NCBI RefSeq assembly: GCF_000313915.1
Contig: NZ_AMYT01000011.1
Span: 124,001 to 188,000, forward strand
Origin: Catellicoccus marimammalium M35/04/3
Lineage (GTDB): Bacteria; Bacillota; Bacilli; Lactobacillales; Catellicoccaceae
Reading direction: 5' to 3'
Length of the DNA: 64,000 nucleotides
Of this stretch, positions 9,687 to 18,881 are shown in pieces; position 1 is the stretch's first letter, and each line of letters opens with the position of its first letter. The position numbers and the translations under genes are program-made. The notes beneath the pieces are model-generated. The model was not told the origin of the DNA. It ran no database searches and saw nothing but the letters and a program-made list of their open reading frames with translations.

Positions 9687-11111
9687 ATGGCGACGTTCGT
9701 ATTAGGATTATTATATGTAATCAATTTATTAACTATTTTAGTCATTGTTTTTCGAGGACGTCATCGAACAGCACAAACATGGGCTTGGGTTCTAGTATTA
9801 ACTTTCTTGCCAATTATTGGTTTACCCCTATATGTTTTGTTTGGACGTGGCGTTTCACAGCGAATTTTTGATTTGCGTGATGAAGAAAAAGTTGGGATTA
9901 TTGAGGAATTACAAGAACAAAAAGAAGAGTTACAAAATAAGACATTTCAAGCTCCTGTAATCCCAGGAATGGATGTAGATCCGTTGATTTATATGATGAC
10001 GGTCGATGGTGGATCTTTATATACTAAAGATAATCATGTGGATTTATTTATTGATGGAATTGATAAATTTGAACATTTATTGCGTGATATTGAACAAGCA
10101 CAAGACCATGTACATATGGAATACTTTGCTTATGAAGATAAACGCTTAGGAACAGTTCTTCGTGATTATTTAATAGCAGCGGCGCAACGTGGTGTAAAAG
10201 TGAAATTATTAGTTGATGGTTGGGGAAGTATTGGTACAAAAGATGAATTTTTCAAACCGTTAAAAGAAGCAGGAGCTACCGTAGGACGCTTCTTCCCATA
10301 TATTACTCAAGTAAATTATCGAAATCACCGCAAAATTGCAATTATTGATGGAAAAATTGGTTACGTCGGTGGATTCAATATTGGCGATGAGTATTTAGGA
10401 TTAAATCCTAAGATGGGATATTGGCGTGATAATCATTTACGTATTGTCGGCCCAGCTGTTCATTCTTTACAAAATCGTTTTTTAATGGATTGGAATTCAC
10501 AATTTAAAAATAACAAAGAAACTTATCAGGTAGAATACTTCCCACATATGGAAAAACAAGGAAATATTGATATTCAAGTGATTGCTTCTGGTCCAGATAG
10601 TGATCATGAACAGATTAAAATGGTTTATTTAAAAATGATCAATATGGCAAAAGAAGAAATCATTATTCAAACTCCTTATTATATTCCAGATGATGCTATT
10701 CATGAGGCATTAAAACTAGCGTTAAATTCTGGAGTGAAACTACGTATGCAAATTCCAAATAAACCAGACCATATGCTAGTATATTGGGGAACTTATTCTT
10801 TTGTAGCAGAATTAATGCAATTAGGAGCAACAATTGAAATCTATGACAACGGATTTATGCATGCGAAAACCATTGTTGTTGATGGTAAGATTACTTCGAT
10901 TGGCTCTGCAAACTTTGATATTCGTTCTTTACATTTAAACTTTGAAATTAATGCAGTAATGTATAGTGAAGAATTCGCTCAATATGTTCGTAATACAATT
11001 ATGATGACCAGTCAACAATGTCATGTATTAACAAAAGAATTGTATGATGAACGAAGTACATTTATTCGTTTCAAAGAAGGATTGGCTCGCTTAATTGCTC
11101 CAATTTTATAA
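9687..11111 (+). CDS. cls: Cardiolipin synthase
   Basis: Membrane phospholipase D-type enzyme that joins two phosphatidylglycerol molecules to make cardiolipin and glycerol. Two N-terminal transmembrane helices (about 1-20 and 30-50) precede two catalytic HKD motifs: HRKIAIIDGK near residue 213 and HAKTIVVDGK near 391, each followed by the G-S/G-N-x-D pattern (GGFNIGDEY, GSANFDIRS). The 474 residues match Cls of Firmicutes. The start has an AGGAAG...AAAGGA region upstream and a consensus extended -10. Monocistronic: terminators lie on both sides. Confidence 0.93.
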   Translation: MATFVLGLLYVINLLTILVIVFRGRHRTAQTWAWVLVLTFLPIIGLPLYVLFGRGVSQRIFDLRDEEKVGIIEELQEQKEELQNKTFQAPVIPGMDVDPLIYMMTVDGGSLYTKDNHVDLFIDGIDKFEHLLRDIEQAQDHVHMEYFAYEDKRLGTVLRDYLIAAAQRGVKVKLLVDGWGSIGTKDEFFKPLKEAGATVGRFFPYITQVNYRNHRKIAIIDGKIGYVGGFNIGDEYLGLNPKMGYWRDNHLRIVGPAVHSLQNRFLMDWNSQFKNNKETYQVEYFPHMEKQGNIDIQVIASGPDSDHEQIKMVYLKMINMAKEEIIIQTPYYIPDDAIHEALKLALNSGVKLRMQIPNKPDHMLVYWGTYSFVAELMQLGATIEIYDNGFMHAKTIVVDGKITSIGSANFDIRSLHLNFEINAVMYSEEFAQYVRNTIMMTSQQCHVLTKELYDERSTFIRFKEGLARLIAPIL

Positions 11112-11118
11112 CAGCAAA

Positions 11119-11146
11119 GGAATCTAGAAATAGATTCCTTTTTTTA
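11119..11146 (+). terminator. Terminator after cls
   Basis: GGAATCTA-GAAA-TAGATTCC hairpin followed by eight T. Confidence 0.92.
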
Positions 11147-11182
11147 TTACAAAAATATTACAAGATACAAAAAGATTTACAA
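11147..11182 (+). promoter_or_regulatory. TTACAA repeats before pstS (possible PhoP box)
   Basis: Three TTACAA hexamers at 11147, 11158 and 11177. The first two are 11 bases apart, the spacing of PhoP half-sites in Bacillus (TTAACA-like, about 5-base gaps). The third is off that period. They lie 70-110 bases before the pst operon, where phosphate-starvation control is expected. Assignment is an inference. Confidence 0.45.
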
Positions 11183-11254
11183 TCCTATGATTGTATTTTT
11201 ATATCATTTCTTATAAAGTGGGAATAGGAATACGTCAGTTAAAGGAGGATTATC

Positions 11255-12112
11255 GTGAAAAAATTAGCACGATTTGGCGTTGCTTGCTCCCTGCTAGGAA
11301 TGTTATTTCTAAGCGGTTGTGGCAATAAAGGAGAAGAAATTAATATTGTGGGCTCTACAGCTTTGCAGCCATTAGCAGAAGTGGCTGGAGAAGAATTTTC
11401 TAGTAAACATCCTGGAAAATTTGTAAACGTGCAAGGTGGAGGAAGTGGTACGGGATTATCACAAGTTCAAGCCGGAGCAGTACAAATTGGGAACTCAGAT
11501 TTATTCGCAGAAGATAAAAAAGGAATCAATGCGAAAGAATTAGTAGACCATAAAGTTTGTGTTGTGGGTATTGCCCCTATTGTAAATAAAAAAGTAGGAG
11601 TAAAAGACGTATCTTTAGCTCAATTACGCGGTATTTTTTCTGGTAAATACACAAACTGGAAACAATTAGGTGGAAAAGACCAGGAGATTGTCTTACTAAA
11701 CCGTGCGCAAGGAAGTGGAACTCGTTTTACCTTTGAAAAATGGGTAATGAAAGGCGAAAAAATGGTTCGTGCACAAGAGCAAGATTCTAATGGAATGGTG
11801 CGTCAAATTGTCGCTGACACACCAGGAGCGATTAGTTATTTAGCGTTTCCTTACATTCGCGATGATGTAGAAACTTTAGATATTGACCATGTTGCGCCAA
11901 CAGATAAAAATGTCGCTGATAATAAATGGCCAATTTGGGATTACGAACATATGTATACCAAAGGAAAACCAACAGGATTAACGAAAGAATATTTAGATTT
12001 TGTTCAATCAAAACCCGTTCAAGAAAATCTAATTCCAAAATTGGGTTATGTTCCAATGACGAAAATGACGGTGGAACGTAATGCCAAAGGAGATATCACT
12101 AAACGTCAGTAA
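11255..12112 (+). CDS. pstS: Phosphate ABC transporter substrate-binding lipoprotein PstS
   Basis: Captures inorganic phosphate outside the membrane and hands it to PstCA. A lipoprotein signal is clear: basic start, hydrophobic core and lipobox LSGC with Cys22 as the lipidated residue. The mature part opens with the phosphate-binding segment INIVGSTALQPLAE, then GGGSGTGLSQVQ and, near residue 150, the RAQGSGTRFTFEKW loop, all hallmarks of PstS. It has 285 residues, is preceded by AAAGGAGG, and heads a six-gene operon with pstC, pstA, two pstB genes and phoU. Phosphate-starvation control is expected. Confidence 0.95.
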   Translation: MKKLARFGVACSLLGMLFLSGCGNKGEEINIVGSTALQPLAEVAGEEFSSKHPGKFVNVQGGGSGTGLSQVQAGAVQIGNSDLFAEDKKGINAKELVDHKVCVVGIAPIVNKKVGVKDVSLAQLRGIFSGKYTNWKQLGGKDQEIVLLNRAQGSGTRFTFEKWVMKGEKMVRAQEQDSNGMVRQIVADTPGAISYLAFPYIRDDVETLDIDHVAPTDKNVADNKWPIWDYEHMYTKGKPTGLTKEYLDFVQSKPVQENLIPKLGYVPMTKMTVERNAKGDITKRQ

Positions 12113-12125
12113 GGAGGAACATTCG

Positions 12126-13046
12126 TTGGAAAATATTCAAGAGAAATTATTGACGAAATCAAAAAAAGCAAAATTAGAACAAAAAGGAAAAATTATTAGC
12201 CTTTGTTGTATTGCTTTAATTGTATTGGTCGTATTAGCAATTTTTTATTTTGTAGCTAGCAAAGGATTAGCTACTTTCTTCACGGATCATGTGAAGTTAA
12301 GTGATTTTTTATTTGGTAAAGTTTGGCAGCCTGGTTCTGTAGGTGAAAATGGCGAACCACTTGTGGGTGCATTACCAATGATTGTTGGTTCATTTTTAGT
12401 GACTTTTTTAGCAGCTATTATTGCGACACCTTTTGCGATTGGAGCTGCAGTCTTTATGACTGAAATTTCACCAAAATTAGGAACAAAAATTTTACAACCC
12501 GTTATTGAATTATTAGTCGGAATTCCATCTGTAGTTTATGGATTTATTGGTCTAACTACGGTCGTGCCATTCATTCGTCATTTCTTTGGTGGCACAGGAT
12601 TTGGTATTTTAGCCGGAACTTTTGTTTTATTTGTTATGATTTTACCAACAGTAACTTCAATGACTGTAGATGCTTTAAAATCTGTTCCTAAACATTACCG
12701 TGAAGCAGCGTTAGGGTTAGGGGCAACTCGTTGGCAAATGATTTATAAAGTTGTTCTTCGTGCAGCAGTTCCTGGAATTTTAACAGCAGTTGTTTTTGGA
12801 ATGGCTCGTGCCTTTGGGGAAGCGTTAGCTGTACAAATGGTAATTGGTAATGCGGCCTTAATGCCACATAACTTAATTACTCCAGCTTCAACTCTAACTT
12901 CAATTTTAACTATGGGTATCGGTAATACAGTTATGGGTACATTAGAAAACAACGTGTTATGGTCATTAGCATTAATCTTATTAGTGATGAGTTTGATCTT
13001 TAACATTGTAATTCGCTTTATTGGTAAGAAAGGAGCAATGAAATAA
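12126..13046 (+). CDS. pstC: Phosphate ABC transporter permease PstC
   Basis: One of the two membrane subunits of the Pst phosphate channel. About six transmembrane helices follow a cytoplasmic Lys-rich N-terminus. The inner-membrane-component EAA loop is seen as YREAALGLGATRWQMIYKVVL. I chose TTG 12126 (MENIQEKLL), nine bases after AAGGAGGA and just past the pstS stop; an in-frame ATG at 12081 lies inside pstS and would add 15 residues. It has 306 residues. Its stop shares one base with the pstA start, indicating tight coupling. Confidence 0.94.
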   Translation: MENIQEKLLTKSKKAKLEQKGKIISLCCIALIVLVVLAIFYFVASKGLATFFTDHVKLSDFLFGKVWQPGSVGENGEPLVGALPMIVGSFLVTFLAAIIATPFAIGAAVFMTEISPKLGTKILQPVIELLVGIPSVVYGFIGLTTVVPFIRHFFGGTGFGILAGTFVLFVMILPTVTSMTVDALKSVPKHYREAALGLGATRWQMIYKVVLRAAVPGILTAVVFGMARAFGEALAVQMVIGNAALMPHNLITPASTLTSILTMGIGNTVMGTLENNVLWSLALILLVMSLIFNIVIRFIGKKGAMK

Positions 13047-13933
13047 TGAACGCAAAACGTTGGGATAAAATTGCAACCGGTGTTTTATATACGATTTCTG
13101 GAATCATTGTTGCGATTTTAGCTGCACTATTACTATTTATTTTAGTTCGTGGATTGCCGCATATTTCTTGGCATTTCTTAACTTCACCGTCAAAAAGCTA
13201 TGAAGCTGGTGGAGGAATTGGAATTCAATTATTCAATTCTTTCTATTTATTAATTATTACGATGTTAATTAGTGTTCCACTTTCTATTGGAGCTGGAATT
13301 TACTTAGCAGAATACGCAAAAGACAACTGGGTAACAAATTTAATTCGTACTTCTATTGAAATCTTAAGTTCTTTACCTTCTGTTGTTGTTGGTTTATTTG
13401 GATTCTTAGTATTTGTGTTACAAGCTGGTTTTGGTTTCTCTATTTTATCAGGAGCCTTAGCATTAACTTTCTTTAACTTACCATTATTAACACGTAATGT
13501 AGAAGAGGCGTTAAAAACAGTTCCATTTATGCAACGCGAAGCCGGATTAGCTTTAGGTTTATCTCGTTGGGAAACGGTAACTCGTGTTATTATTCCTGAA
13601 TGTTTACCAGGAATCTTAACAGGAATTATTTTAGGAGCAGGACGTATCTTTGGGGAAGCAGCAGCGTTGATTTATACTTCTGGTCAATCTGCTCCAGCTT
13701 TAGATTTTACGAACTGGAATCCAATGGATATTCAAAGTCCATTAAATATTTTCCGTCAAGCAGAAACATTAGCGGTTCATATTTGGAAAATCAATAGTGA
13801 AGGAAACTTACCAGATAGTTTAGCAGTATCTGCAGGTTCTTCAGCTGTTTTAATTATTGCGGTATTATTATTCAACTTCTTAGCTCGTTATGTTGGGAAG
13901 AAATTATACAAAAAAATGACATCTGCATCTTAG
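13046..13933 (+). CDS. pstA: Phosphate ABC transporter permease PstA
   Basis: Second membrane subunit of the Pst importer, 295 residues with six predicted transmembrane helices. The EAA loop is visible as [21 protein letters not shown], which docks with PstB. The start ATG 13046 overlaps the pstC stop by one base (TAATG) behind AAAGGAGCAA. It pairs with PstC, energised by one or both PstB proteins encoded downstream. Confidence 0.94.
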   Translation: MNAKRWDKIATGVLYTISGIIVAILAALLLFILVRGLPHISWHFLTSPSKSYEAGGGIGIQLFNSFYLLIITMLISVPLSIGAGIYLAEYAKDNWVTNLIRTSIEILSSLPSVVVGLFGFLVFVLQAGFGFSILSGALALTFFNLPLLTRNVEEALKTVPFMQREAGLALGLSRWETVTRVIIPECLPGILTGIILGAGRIFGEAAALIYTSGQSAPALDFTNWNPMDIQSPLNIFRQAETLAVHIWKINSEGNLPDSLAVSAGSSAVLIIAVLLFNFLARYVGKKLYKKMTSAS

Positions 13934-13943
13934 GAGGAACATA

Positions 13944-14753
13944 ATGAAAGAATATGATTTAACGCAAAAACATATTATTAAACCAAGCGAACAAGGAAAA
14001 AAAATCGCTTTAGATACAGAAGATGTACATGTCTATTATGGCAAAAAAGAGGCGATTAAAGGAGTTTCTTTAGAATTTGAAGAAAACAAAATCACTTCTT
14101 TAATTGGACCTTCTGGATGTGGGAAATCTACTTATTTACGTTCTTTAAACCGTATGAACGATACAATCGATATTTGTCGTGTGGAAGGGAAAATTAATTA
14201 CAAAGGAATTAATATTAACGATCCAGCAGTTGATGTTTATGAAATGCGTAAACATATTGGGATGGTATTCCAGCGACCAAACCCATTCAGCAAATCGATT
14301 TATGAAAACATTACATTTGCACTAAAACGTCATGGAATGACAGATAAGCAAAAAATGGATGAAATTGTAGAGACAACTTTAAAACAAGCTGCACTATGGG
14401 ATCAAGTAAAAGATGAATTACATAAAAGTGCACTTGCTTTATCTGGAGGTCAACAACAACGTTTATGTATCGCTCGAGCACTAGCTATGCAACCAGATAT
14501 TTTATTAATGGATGAACCAGCAAGTGCGTTGGATCCAATTTCTACAATTAAAGTAGAAGAAACACTATTAAACTTGAAAAAAGATTATACAATTGTCATT
14601 GTTACACATAACATGCAACAAGCAGGTCGTATTTCTGACCGTACAGCTTTCTTTTACATGGGCGATTGTATTGAATATGATGATACAAAGAAAATCTTCA
14701 CAAATCCAAGTATTAAAGCAACAGAAGACTATGTATCAGGTCATTTTGGATAG
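13944..14753 (+). CDS. pstB: Phosphate ABC transporter ATPase PstB (first copy)
   Basis: ATPase of the phosphate importer. It has 269 residues with an N-terminal extension of about 20. Walker [10 protein letters not shown] lies near residue 56, Q-loop [11 protein letters not shown], signature [14 protein letters not shown] and Walker [14 protein letters not shown]. Note A-S instead of the usual T-S after DEP. ATG 13944 follows AGGAGG. It is the first of two adjacent pstB paralogues that share the layout but differ in many positions, a common arrangement in Lactobacillales; which one serves which condition is unknown. Confidence 0.94.
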   Translation: MKEYDLTQKHIIKPSEQGKKIALDTEDVHVYYGKKEAIKGVSLEFEENKITSLIGPSGCGKSTYLRSLNRMNDTIDICRVEGKINYKGININDPAVDVYEMRKHIGMVFQRPNPFSKSIYENITFALKRHGMTDKQKMDEIVETTLKQAALWDQVKDELHKSALALSGGQQQRLCIARALAMQPDILLMDEPASALDPISTIKVEETLLNLKKDYTIVIVTHNMQQAGRISDRTAFFYMGDCIEYDDTKKIFTNPSIKATEDYVSGHFG

Positions 14754-14762
14754 GAGGAACTT

Positions 14763-15521
14763 ATGTCAACAATTTTAGAAGCGAAAGATTTGCGTTTATA
14801 CTATGGGCAAAAAGAAGCGCTAAAAGGAATTTCTATGGAAATTGAAGAAAAAGGGATTACTTCTCTAATTGGACCTTCTGGATGTGGGAAATCTACGTTT
14901 TTACGTTGCTTAAACCGCATGAATGATTTGATTCCGATTGCTCGTGTTACAGGAAGCGTTTTGTATCGTGATCAAGATATTTATAGTCCTAATCAGGATG
15001 TTGTTGAATTGAGAAAAGAAATTGGAATGGTATTCCAACAACCAAACCCGTTTCCATTTTCTATTTATGACAATGTGACATTTGGTTTAAAATTAGGGGA
15101 TCAAAAAAAATCAAAAGAAGAAATGGATGAAATTGTAGAGCGTTCTTTACGTCAAGCAGCTGTATGGGATGATGTGAAAGATAAATTACATGATAGTGCA
15201 TTAGCTTTATCTGGAGGTCAACAACAGCGCGTTTGTATTGCCCGTGTATTAGCAGTACAACCAGATATTATCTTGTTAGATGAACCTACAAGTGCTTTAG
15301 ATCCAATTAGTAGTGGAAAAATTGAAAATATGTTATATGATTTGAAAGATGATTATACGATGATTATTGTTACACATAATATGCAACAAGCATCACGTAT
15401 TTCAGATCGCACTGCATTCTTCTTAAATGGGGATTTAATTGAATATGATCGTACAAAAGACATTTTCTTAAATCCAAAAAAACAAGAAACCGAAGATTAT
15501 ATCAGTGGACGATTTGGTTAA
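14763..15521 (+). CDS. pstB: Phosphate ABC transporter ATPase PstB (second copy)
   Basis: A second PstB paralogue, 252 residues, starting nine bases after the first with the same AGGAGGAAC ribosome site. Walker [10 protein letters not shown] is near residue 39, Q-loop [11 protein letters not shown], signature [14 protein letters not shown] and Walker [14 protein letters not shown]. It lacks the N-terminal extension of the first copy. PstB works as a dimer under PstCA; homodimers or a mixed dimer are both possible and cannot be settled from sequence. Confidence 0.94.
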   Translation: MSTILEAKDLRLYYGQKEALKGISMEIEEKGITSLIGPSGCGKSTFLRCLNRMNDLIPIARVTGSVLYRDQDIYSPNQDVVELRKEIGMVFQQPNPFPFSIYDNVTFGLKLGDQKKSKEEMDEIVERSLRQAAVWDDVKDKLHDSALALSGGQQQRVCIARVLAVQPDIILLDEPTSALDPISSGKIENMLYDLKDDYTMIIVTHNMQQASRISDRTAFFLNGDLIEYDRTKDIFLNPKKQETEDYISGRFG

Positions 15522-15542
15522 AATTAGATAGGGGAGAAGATT

Positions 15543-16220
15543 ATGCTACGTACACAATTTGAACAAGACTTACAAAAATTACACTCCCAATTTTATGAAA
15601 TGGGAACAATGGTAAGCGATGCCATTTATAAATCTGTGCAAGCTTTTGTTAATCATGACAAGGTGTTAGCAAAAGAAGTAATTGAAAACGACCATAATAT
15701 TAATGAAATGGAAATTAAGTTAGAGAAGAAAAGCTTTGAAATGATCGCATTACAGCAACCAGTAACAACAGATTTACGTATGATTGTTACTGTCTTAAAA
15801 GCAAGTTCTGACTTAGAACGCTTAGGAGACCAAGCAGTAGCTATTGCTAAAGCAACTATTCGCGTAAAAGGGAATAAACGAATTCCAGAAATCGAAGCTC
15901 GTTTATCAGAAATGAGTAAAGAAGTTATCGGTATGGTGAATGAAGTCTTAACTGCTTATGTTAAAAATAATGAAGAAAAAGCAGAAGAAATTGCCAAACG
16001 TGATGAAATTATCAATCAATATTATGATACGATTACACATGATACGATTGCAGAAATGAAAAAAAATCCTGAAACCATTGTTGGAGGAACAGATTACTTA
16101 CAAGTTGTCGGTTTCTTAGAGCGCATTGGGGATTATGTAACAAATATCTGTGAATGGATTGTTTACTTAAAAACAGGGCGTATTGCTGAATTAACAGATA
16201 ATACAGATAATAATAATTAG
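15543..16220 (+). CDS. phoU: Phosphate-specific transport regulator PhoU
   Basis: Peripheral all-helical protein of two repeated PhoU domains that links the Pst transporter state to the phosphate two-component system and protects cells from excess uptake (family knowledge). Each half contains the metal-cluster motif: LRMIVTVLKASSDLERLGDQA near residue 78 and a second EIGD-type LERIGDYVTNICEW near 196. The length is 225 residues. It closes the pst operon, behind GGGGAGA. No phoPR genes are in the window. Confidence 0.94.
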   Translation: MLRTQFEQDLQKLHSQFYEMGTMVSDAIYKSVQAFVNHDKVLAKEVIENDHNINEMEIKLEKKSFEMIALQQPVTTDLRMIVTVLKASSDLERLGDQAVAIAKATIRVKGNKRIPEIEARLSEMSKEVIGMVNEVLTAYVKNNEEKAEEIAKRDEIINQYYDTITHDTIAEMKKNPETIVGGTDYLQVVGFLERIGDYVTNICEWIVYLKTGRIAELTDNTDNNN

Positions 16221-16232
16221 TAGAATTTATTT

Positions 16233-16262
16233 AGGAATGGAGTTTACTTCATTCCTTTTTTT
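16233..16262 (+). terminator. Terminator of the pst operon
   Basis: AGGAATG...CATTCCT stem followed by seven T. Confidence 0.85.
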
Positions 16263-16329
16263 ATGCATATTTTCTAAGAAAAATGAAGTCCTATGTTACA
16301 ATGTAAGCAAATGAAAAAGAGGGATGGAT

Positions 16330-17268
16330 ATGATTCAATTACAACATATTAAGAAAAGTTATGAACATCATGTTGTCATCCAAGATTTGTCCTTAGAAAT
16401 AAAAAATGGAGAATTGTTGGTGATTGTAGGGCAGAGTGGCAGTGGAAAGACAACTTTATTAAATATGATGAGTGGTATCATTACGCCAGAAAGTGGAGAA
16501 ATATTTTATAATCAACAAAAATTAACTATGGAAGATGCAGAACAATTACGATTGAAAAGTGGCTATGTTTTACAATCTTCTTCTCTTTTTCCTCATTTAA
16601 CGGTGTTAGAAAACTTATTTATTCAACCAAGAGCTCGTCAAGAAAAATGGACGAAAGAAGAACAAATGGAGAAAGGAAAAGAATTGTGTCAACAAGTGCA
16701 ATTAGATCCTTCTTGTTTAACACAATATCCAAAGGAACTATCAGGAGGACAGCAGCAACGAGTATCTATTGCTCGTGCATTAGCCAATCAGCCACAATTT
16801 ATTTTATTAGATGAGCCTTTTAGCGCCTTAGATCCTTTTATTCGTAAACAATTACAAGATTTATTACTAGAATTACATAAAACACATTTAGATATTACTT
16901 TTGTTATGGTGACTCATGATATGGAAGAAGCACTGAAGTTAGGCGATCGAATTGCAGTATTACATGAAGGAAAGCTAGAACAAGTAGGTTCTCCAAAAGA
17001 AATCATGGATCAACCAAAGACCGCTTTTGTAGAAGAATTATTTGCTGGTAAGAACTTAGATGCATTTTGGTTTCGAACTTTCCTTACTACTATATCTAAG
17101 GTACCTGTAAAAAATGAAATACCTGTGATTCAAAATTTCTCTCAATTATTAGAATTAACTAAAGTTAGAAAAGATGATCCCATTTTGTTTCAATTTAATC
17201 ATTGTGGATATCAAACTACTTTTTCTGCTATTTTACAGTTTATCAGTAAGGAGTTAAGACAATGGTAA
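16330..17268 (+). CDS. ABC ATPase of an OpuC/EgtUV-like importer
   Basis: ATPase that energises the downstream permease-binding protein fusion. Walker A GQSGSGKTT is near residue 36, the signature [14 protein letters not shown] near 136 and Walker B FILLDEPFSALDP near 157. About 80 C-terminal residues follow the ATPase core; no clear CBS pair is visible. I chose ATG 16330 because GAGGG ends six bases before it, whereas ATG 16324 touches the ribosome site. The stop overlaps the permease start by seven bases. Osmolyte/betaine importers of the OpuC/Gbu type and the ergothioneine importer EgtUV share this architecture; the substrate is undetermined. Confidence 0.85.
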   Translation: MIQLQHIKKSYEHHVVIQDLSLEIKNGELLVIVGQSGSGKTTLLNMMSGIITPESGEIFYNQQKLTMEDAEQLRLKSGYVLQSSSLFPHLTVLENLFIQPRARQEKWTKEEQMEKGKELCQQVQLDPSCLTQYPKELSGGQQQRVSIARALANQPQFILLDEPFSALDPFIRKQLQDLLLELHKTHLDITFVMVTHDMEEALKLGDRIAVLHEGKLEQVGSPKEIMDQPKTAFVEELFAGKNLDAFWFRTFLTTISKVPVKNEIPVIQNFSQLLELTKVRKDDPILFQFNHCGYQTTFSAILQFISKELRQW

Positions 17269-18788
17269 GTTGGAAAGAATTATGGATAGAAGAAGGAAGT
17301 ACATGGATTCAAAGTTTAGAGCAACACATTCTTTTATCTTTAGGAGCGTTACTCATTGCGTTTTGTATTGCTTTTCCATTGGCGATTGCCGTAAGAAAAC
17401 ATCCCAAAGTAGCTAATATCTTTTTACAGTTAGCAAATATTGTTCAAACAATACCTAGCTTGGCGATTTTAGGATTGTTAATTCCTCTAGTAGGGATAGG
17501 CTCTGTCCCAGCATTAATCACTTTGGTTTTATATGCAATTTTACCGATTTTTCAAAATACATATACAGGATTAACAACGATTGATCCTAGCTATCAATTT
17601 ACGATTAAAGCGTTAGGGTTACCGAGTCGATTTGCTTTATGGAAAATTGAATTGCCGATGGCTTGGCCAATGGTGTTATCAGGAGTCAAGATTTCTTTAG
17701 TGATGATTATTGGTACAGCGACACTTGCAGCTTTAGTAGGAGCTGGAGGATTAGGGACTTTTATTGTTCAAGGAATTGATAGTAATAATAATCAACTCTT
17801 ATTAATCGGAGCGATTAGTGCAGCCGTGCTAGCATTACTATTTAGCTTTTTCTTCTCTTTATTAGAAAAAGGGAAGAAGAAACGTTGGCTTGGAATTTTA
17901 GGAATTCTAGTTCTTTTCTTAGGTAGTTTTTTTGGTACGATGTGGCAAAATCGTCCGGAAGCAAAAGAAGAAAAACCAATTATTATTGCAGGAAAATTAG
18001 GTTCAGAGCCTAGCATCTTAATTGAAATGTATAAGCAATTAATTGAACAGGAAGATCCTAAAGCAGAGGTGATTTTAAAGCCTAATTTTGGCAAGACGAT
18101 GTTTTTATTTAATGCATTAGAGAAAGAACAAATTGATATTTATCCTGAATTTAGTGGAACATTGTTGAAATCCATTTTAAAATCAAAAGAAATTCCAAAA
18201 ACAGAAAAAGAAACTTATGAATTAGCCAAAAAAGGAGTTCAACAAAAATACCATATGGATTATCTATCTCCAATGAAATACCAAAATACTTATGGTATTG
18301 CGGTAGAAAAGAATTTTGCTAAACAGCACCATTTAGAAAATATTGGCGATTTAGTTTCATTGGAAAATCAATGTATCGCTGGATTTGATTCTGATTTTGA
18401 CCATCAACCGGATGGATATCCAAGTGTGCAAAAAGTATATGGATTGAACTTTCCTCAAATTAAAGTGATGGATCCAAGTTTGAAATATAAAGCATTAATC
18501 AATCATAATGTGAATGTGATTGATGTGTTCACTACAGATGCTTGGATTGAACAATATCATCTAGCAGTGCTCAAAGATAATCAACATGCCTTTTCTTTTT
18601 ATCAAGGAGCACCGTTAATGCGCGATGATTTTGCGAAAGAACATCCAAAAGTGGTGAAAGCTTTAAATCGTTTAGGTGGAAAAATTACTGAAAAAGAAAT
18701 GCAAAAAATGAATTATCAAGTGATTGTTCAAAAGAAAGATCCTGCAGTGGTAGCGAAAAATTATTTACAATCTCATCATTTAATATAA
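17262..18788 (+). CDS. Fused permease and substrate-binding protein, OpuC/EgtU type
   Basis: A 508-residue fusion: an N-terminal permease with about six transmembrane helices (about 20-230; EAA-like loop IDPSYQFTIKALGLPSRFALW), followed by an extracellular type-II solute-binding domain (about 240-508) starting IIIAGKLGSEPSILIEMYKQ. The binding domain has the OpuAC/OsmX-like DIYPEFSGTLL and DYLSPMKYQNTYGIAV segments. Such fusions are EgtU (ergothioneine), BilEB and choline/betaine transporters in Listeria, Streptococcus and Enterococcus. Position and layout favour an EgtU-like call, but the ligand pocket cannot be verified here. It overlaps its ATPase gene and has its own terminator. Confidence 0.85.
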   Translation: MVSWKELWIEEGSTWIQSLEQHILLSLGALLIAFCIAFPLAIAVRKHPKVANIFLQLANIVQTIPSLAILGLLIPLVGIGSVPALITLVLYAILPIFQNTYTGLTTIDPSYQFTIKALGLPSRFALWKIELPMAWPMVLSGVKISLVMIIGTATLAALVGAGGLGTFIVQGIDSNNNQLLLIGAISAAVLALLFSFFFSLLEKGKKKRWLGILGILVLFLGSFFGTMWQNRPEAKEEKPIIIAGKLGSEPSILIEMYKQLIEQEDPKAEVILKPNFGKTMFLFNALEKEQIDIYPEFSGTLLKSILKSKEIPKTEKETYELAKKGVQQKYHMDYLSPMKYQNTYGIAVEKNFAKQHHLENIGDLVSLENQCIAGFDSDFDHQPDGYPSVQKVYGLNFPQIKVMDPSLKYKALINHNVNVIDVFTTDAWIEQYHLAVLKDNQHAFSFYQGAPLMRDDFAKEHPKVVKALNRLGGKITEKEMQKMNYQVIVQKKDPAVVAKNYLQSHHLI

Positions 18789-18792
18789 AAAA

Positions 18793-18818
18793 GGAGCTGA
18801 ATCATTCAGCTCCTTTTC
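18793..18818 (+). terminator. Terminator after the OpuC/EgtU-like operon
   Basis: GGAGCTGAA-TCA-TTCAGCTCC perfect stem followed by TTTT. Confidence 0.85.
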
Positions 18819-18830
18819 TAATTATTAGAG

Positions 18831-18861
18831 TATTCTCATCAAAGGTGCTATGATGAGAATA
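18831..18861 (+). promoter_or_regulatory. Perfect inverted repeat over the bile salt hydrolase promoter
   Basis: TATTCTCATC, 11 bases, GATGAGAATA: a perfect 10-base dyad. The -10-like TATGAT (18849-18854) lies in its right half, 28 bases before the start codon. This is the position of a repressor operator. Confidence 0.6.
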
Positions 18862-18881
18862 TAGAAATGGAGGAGAGTATT

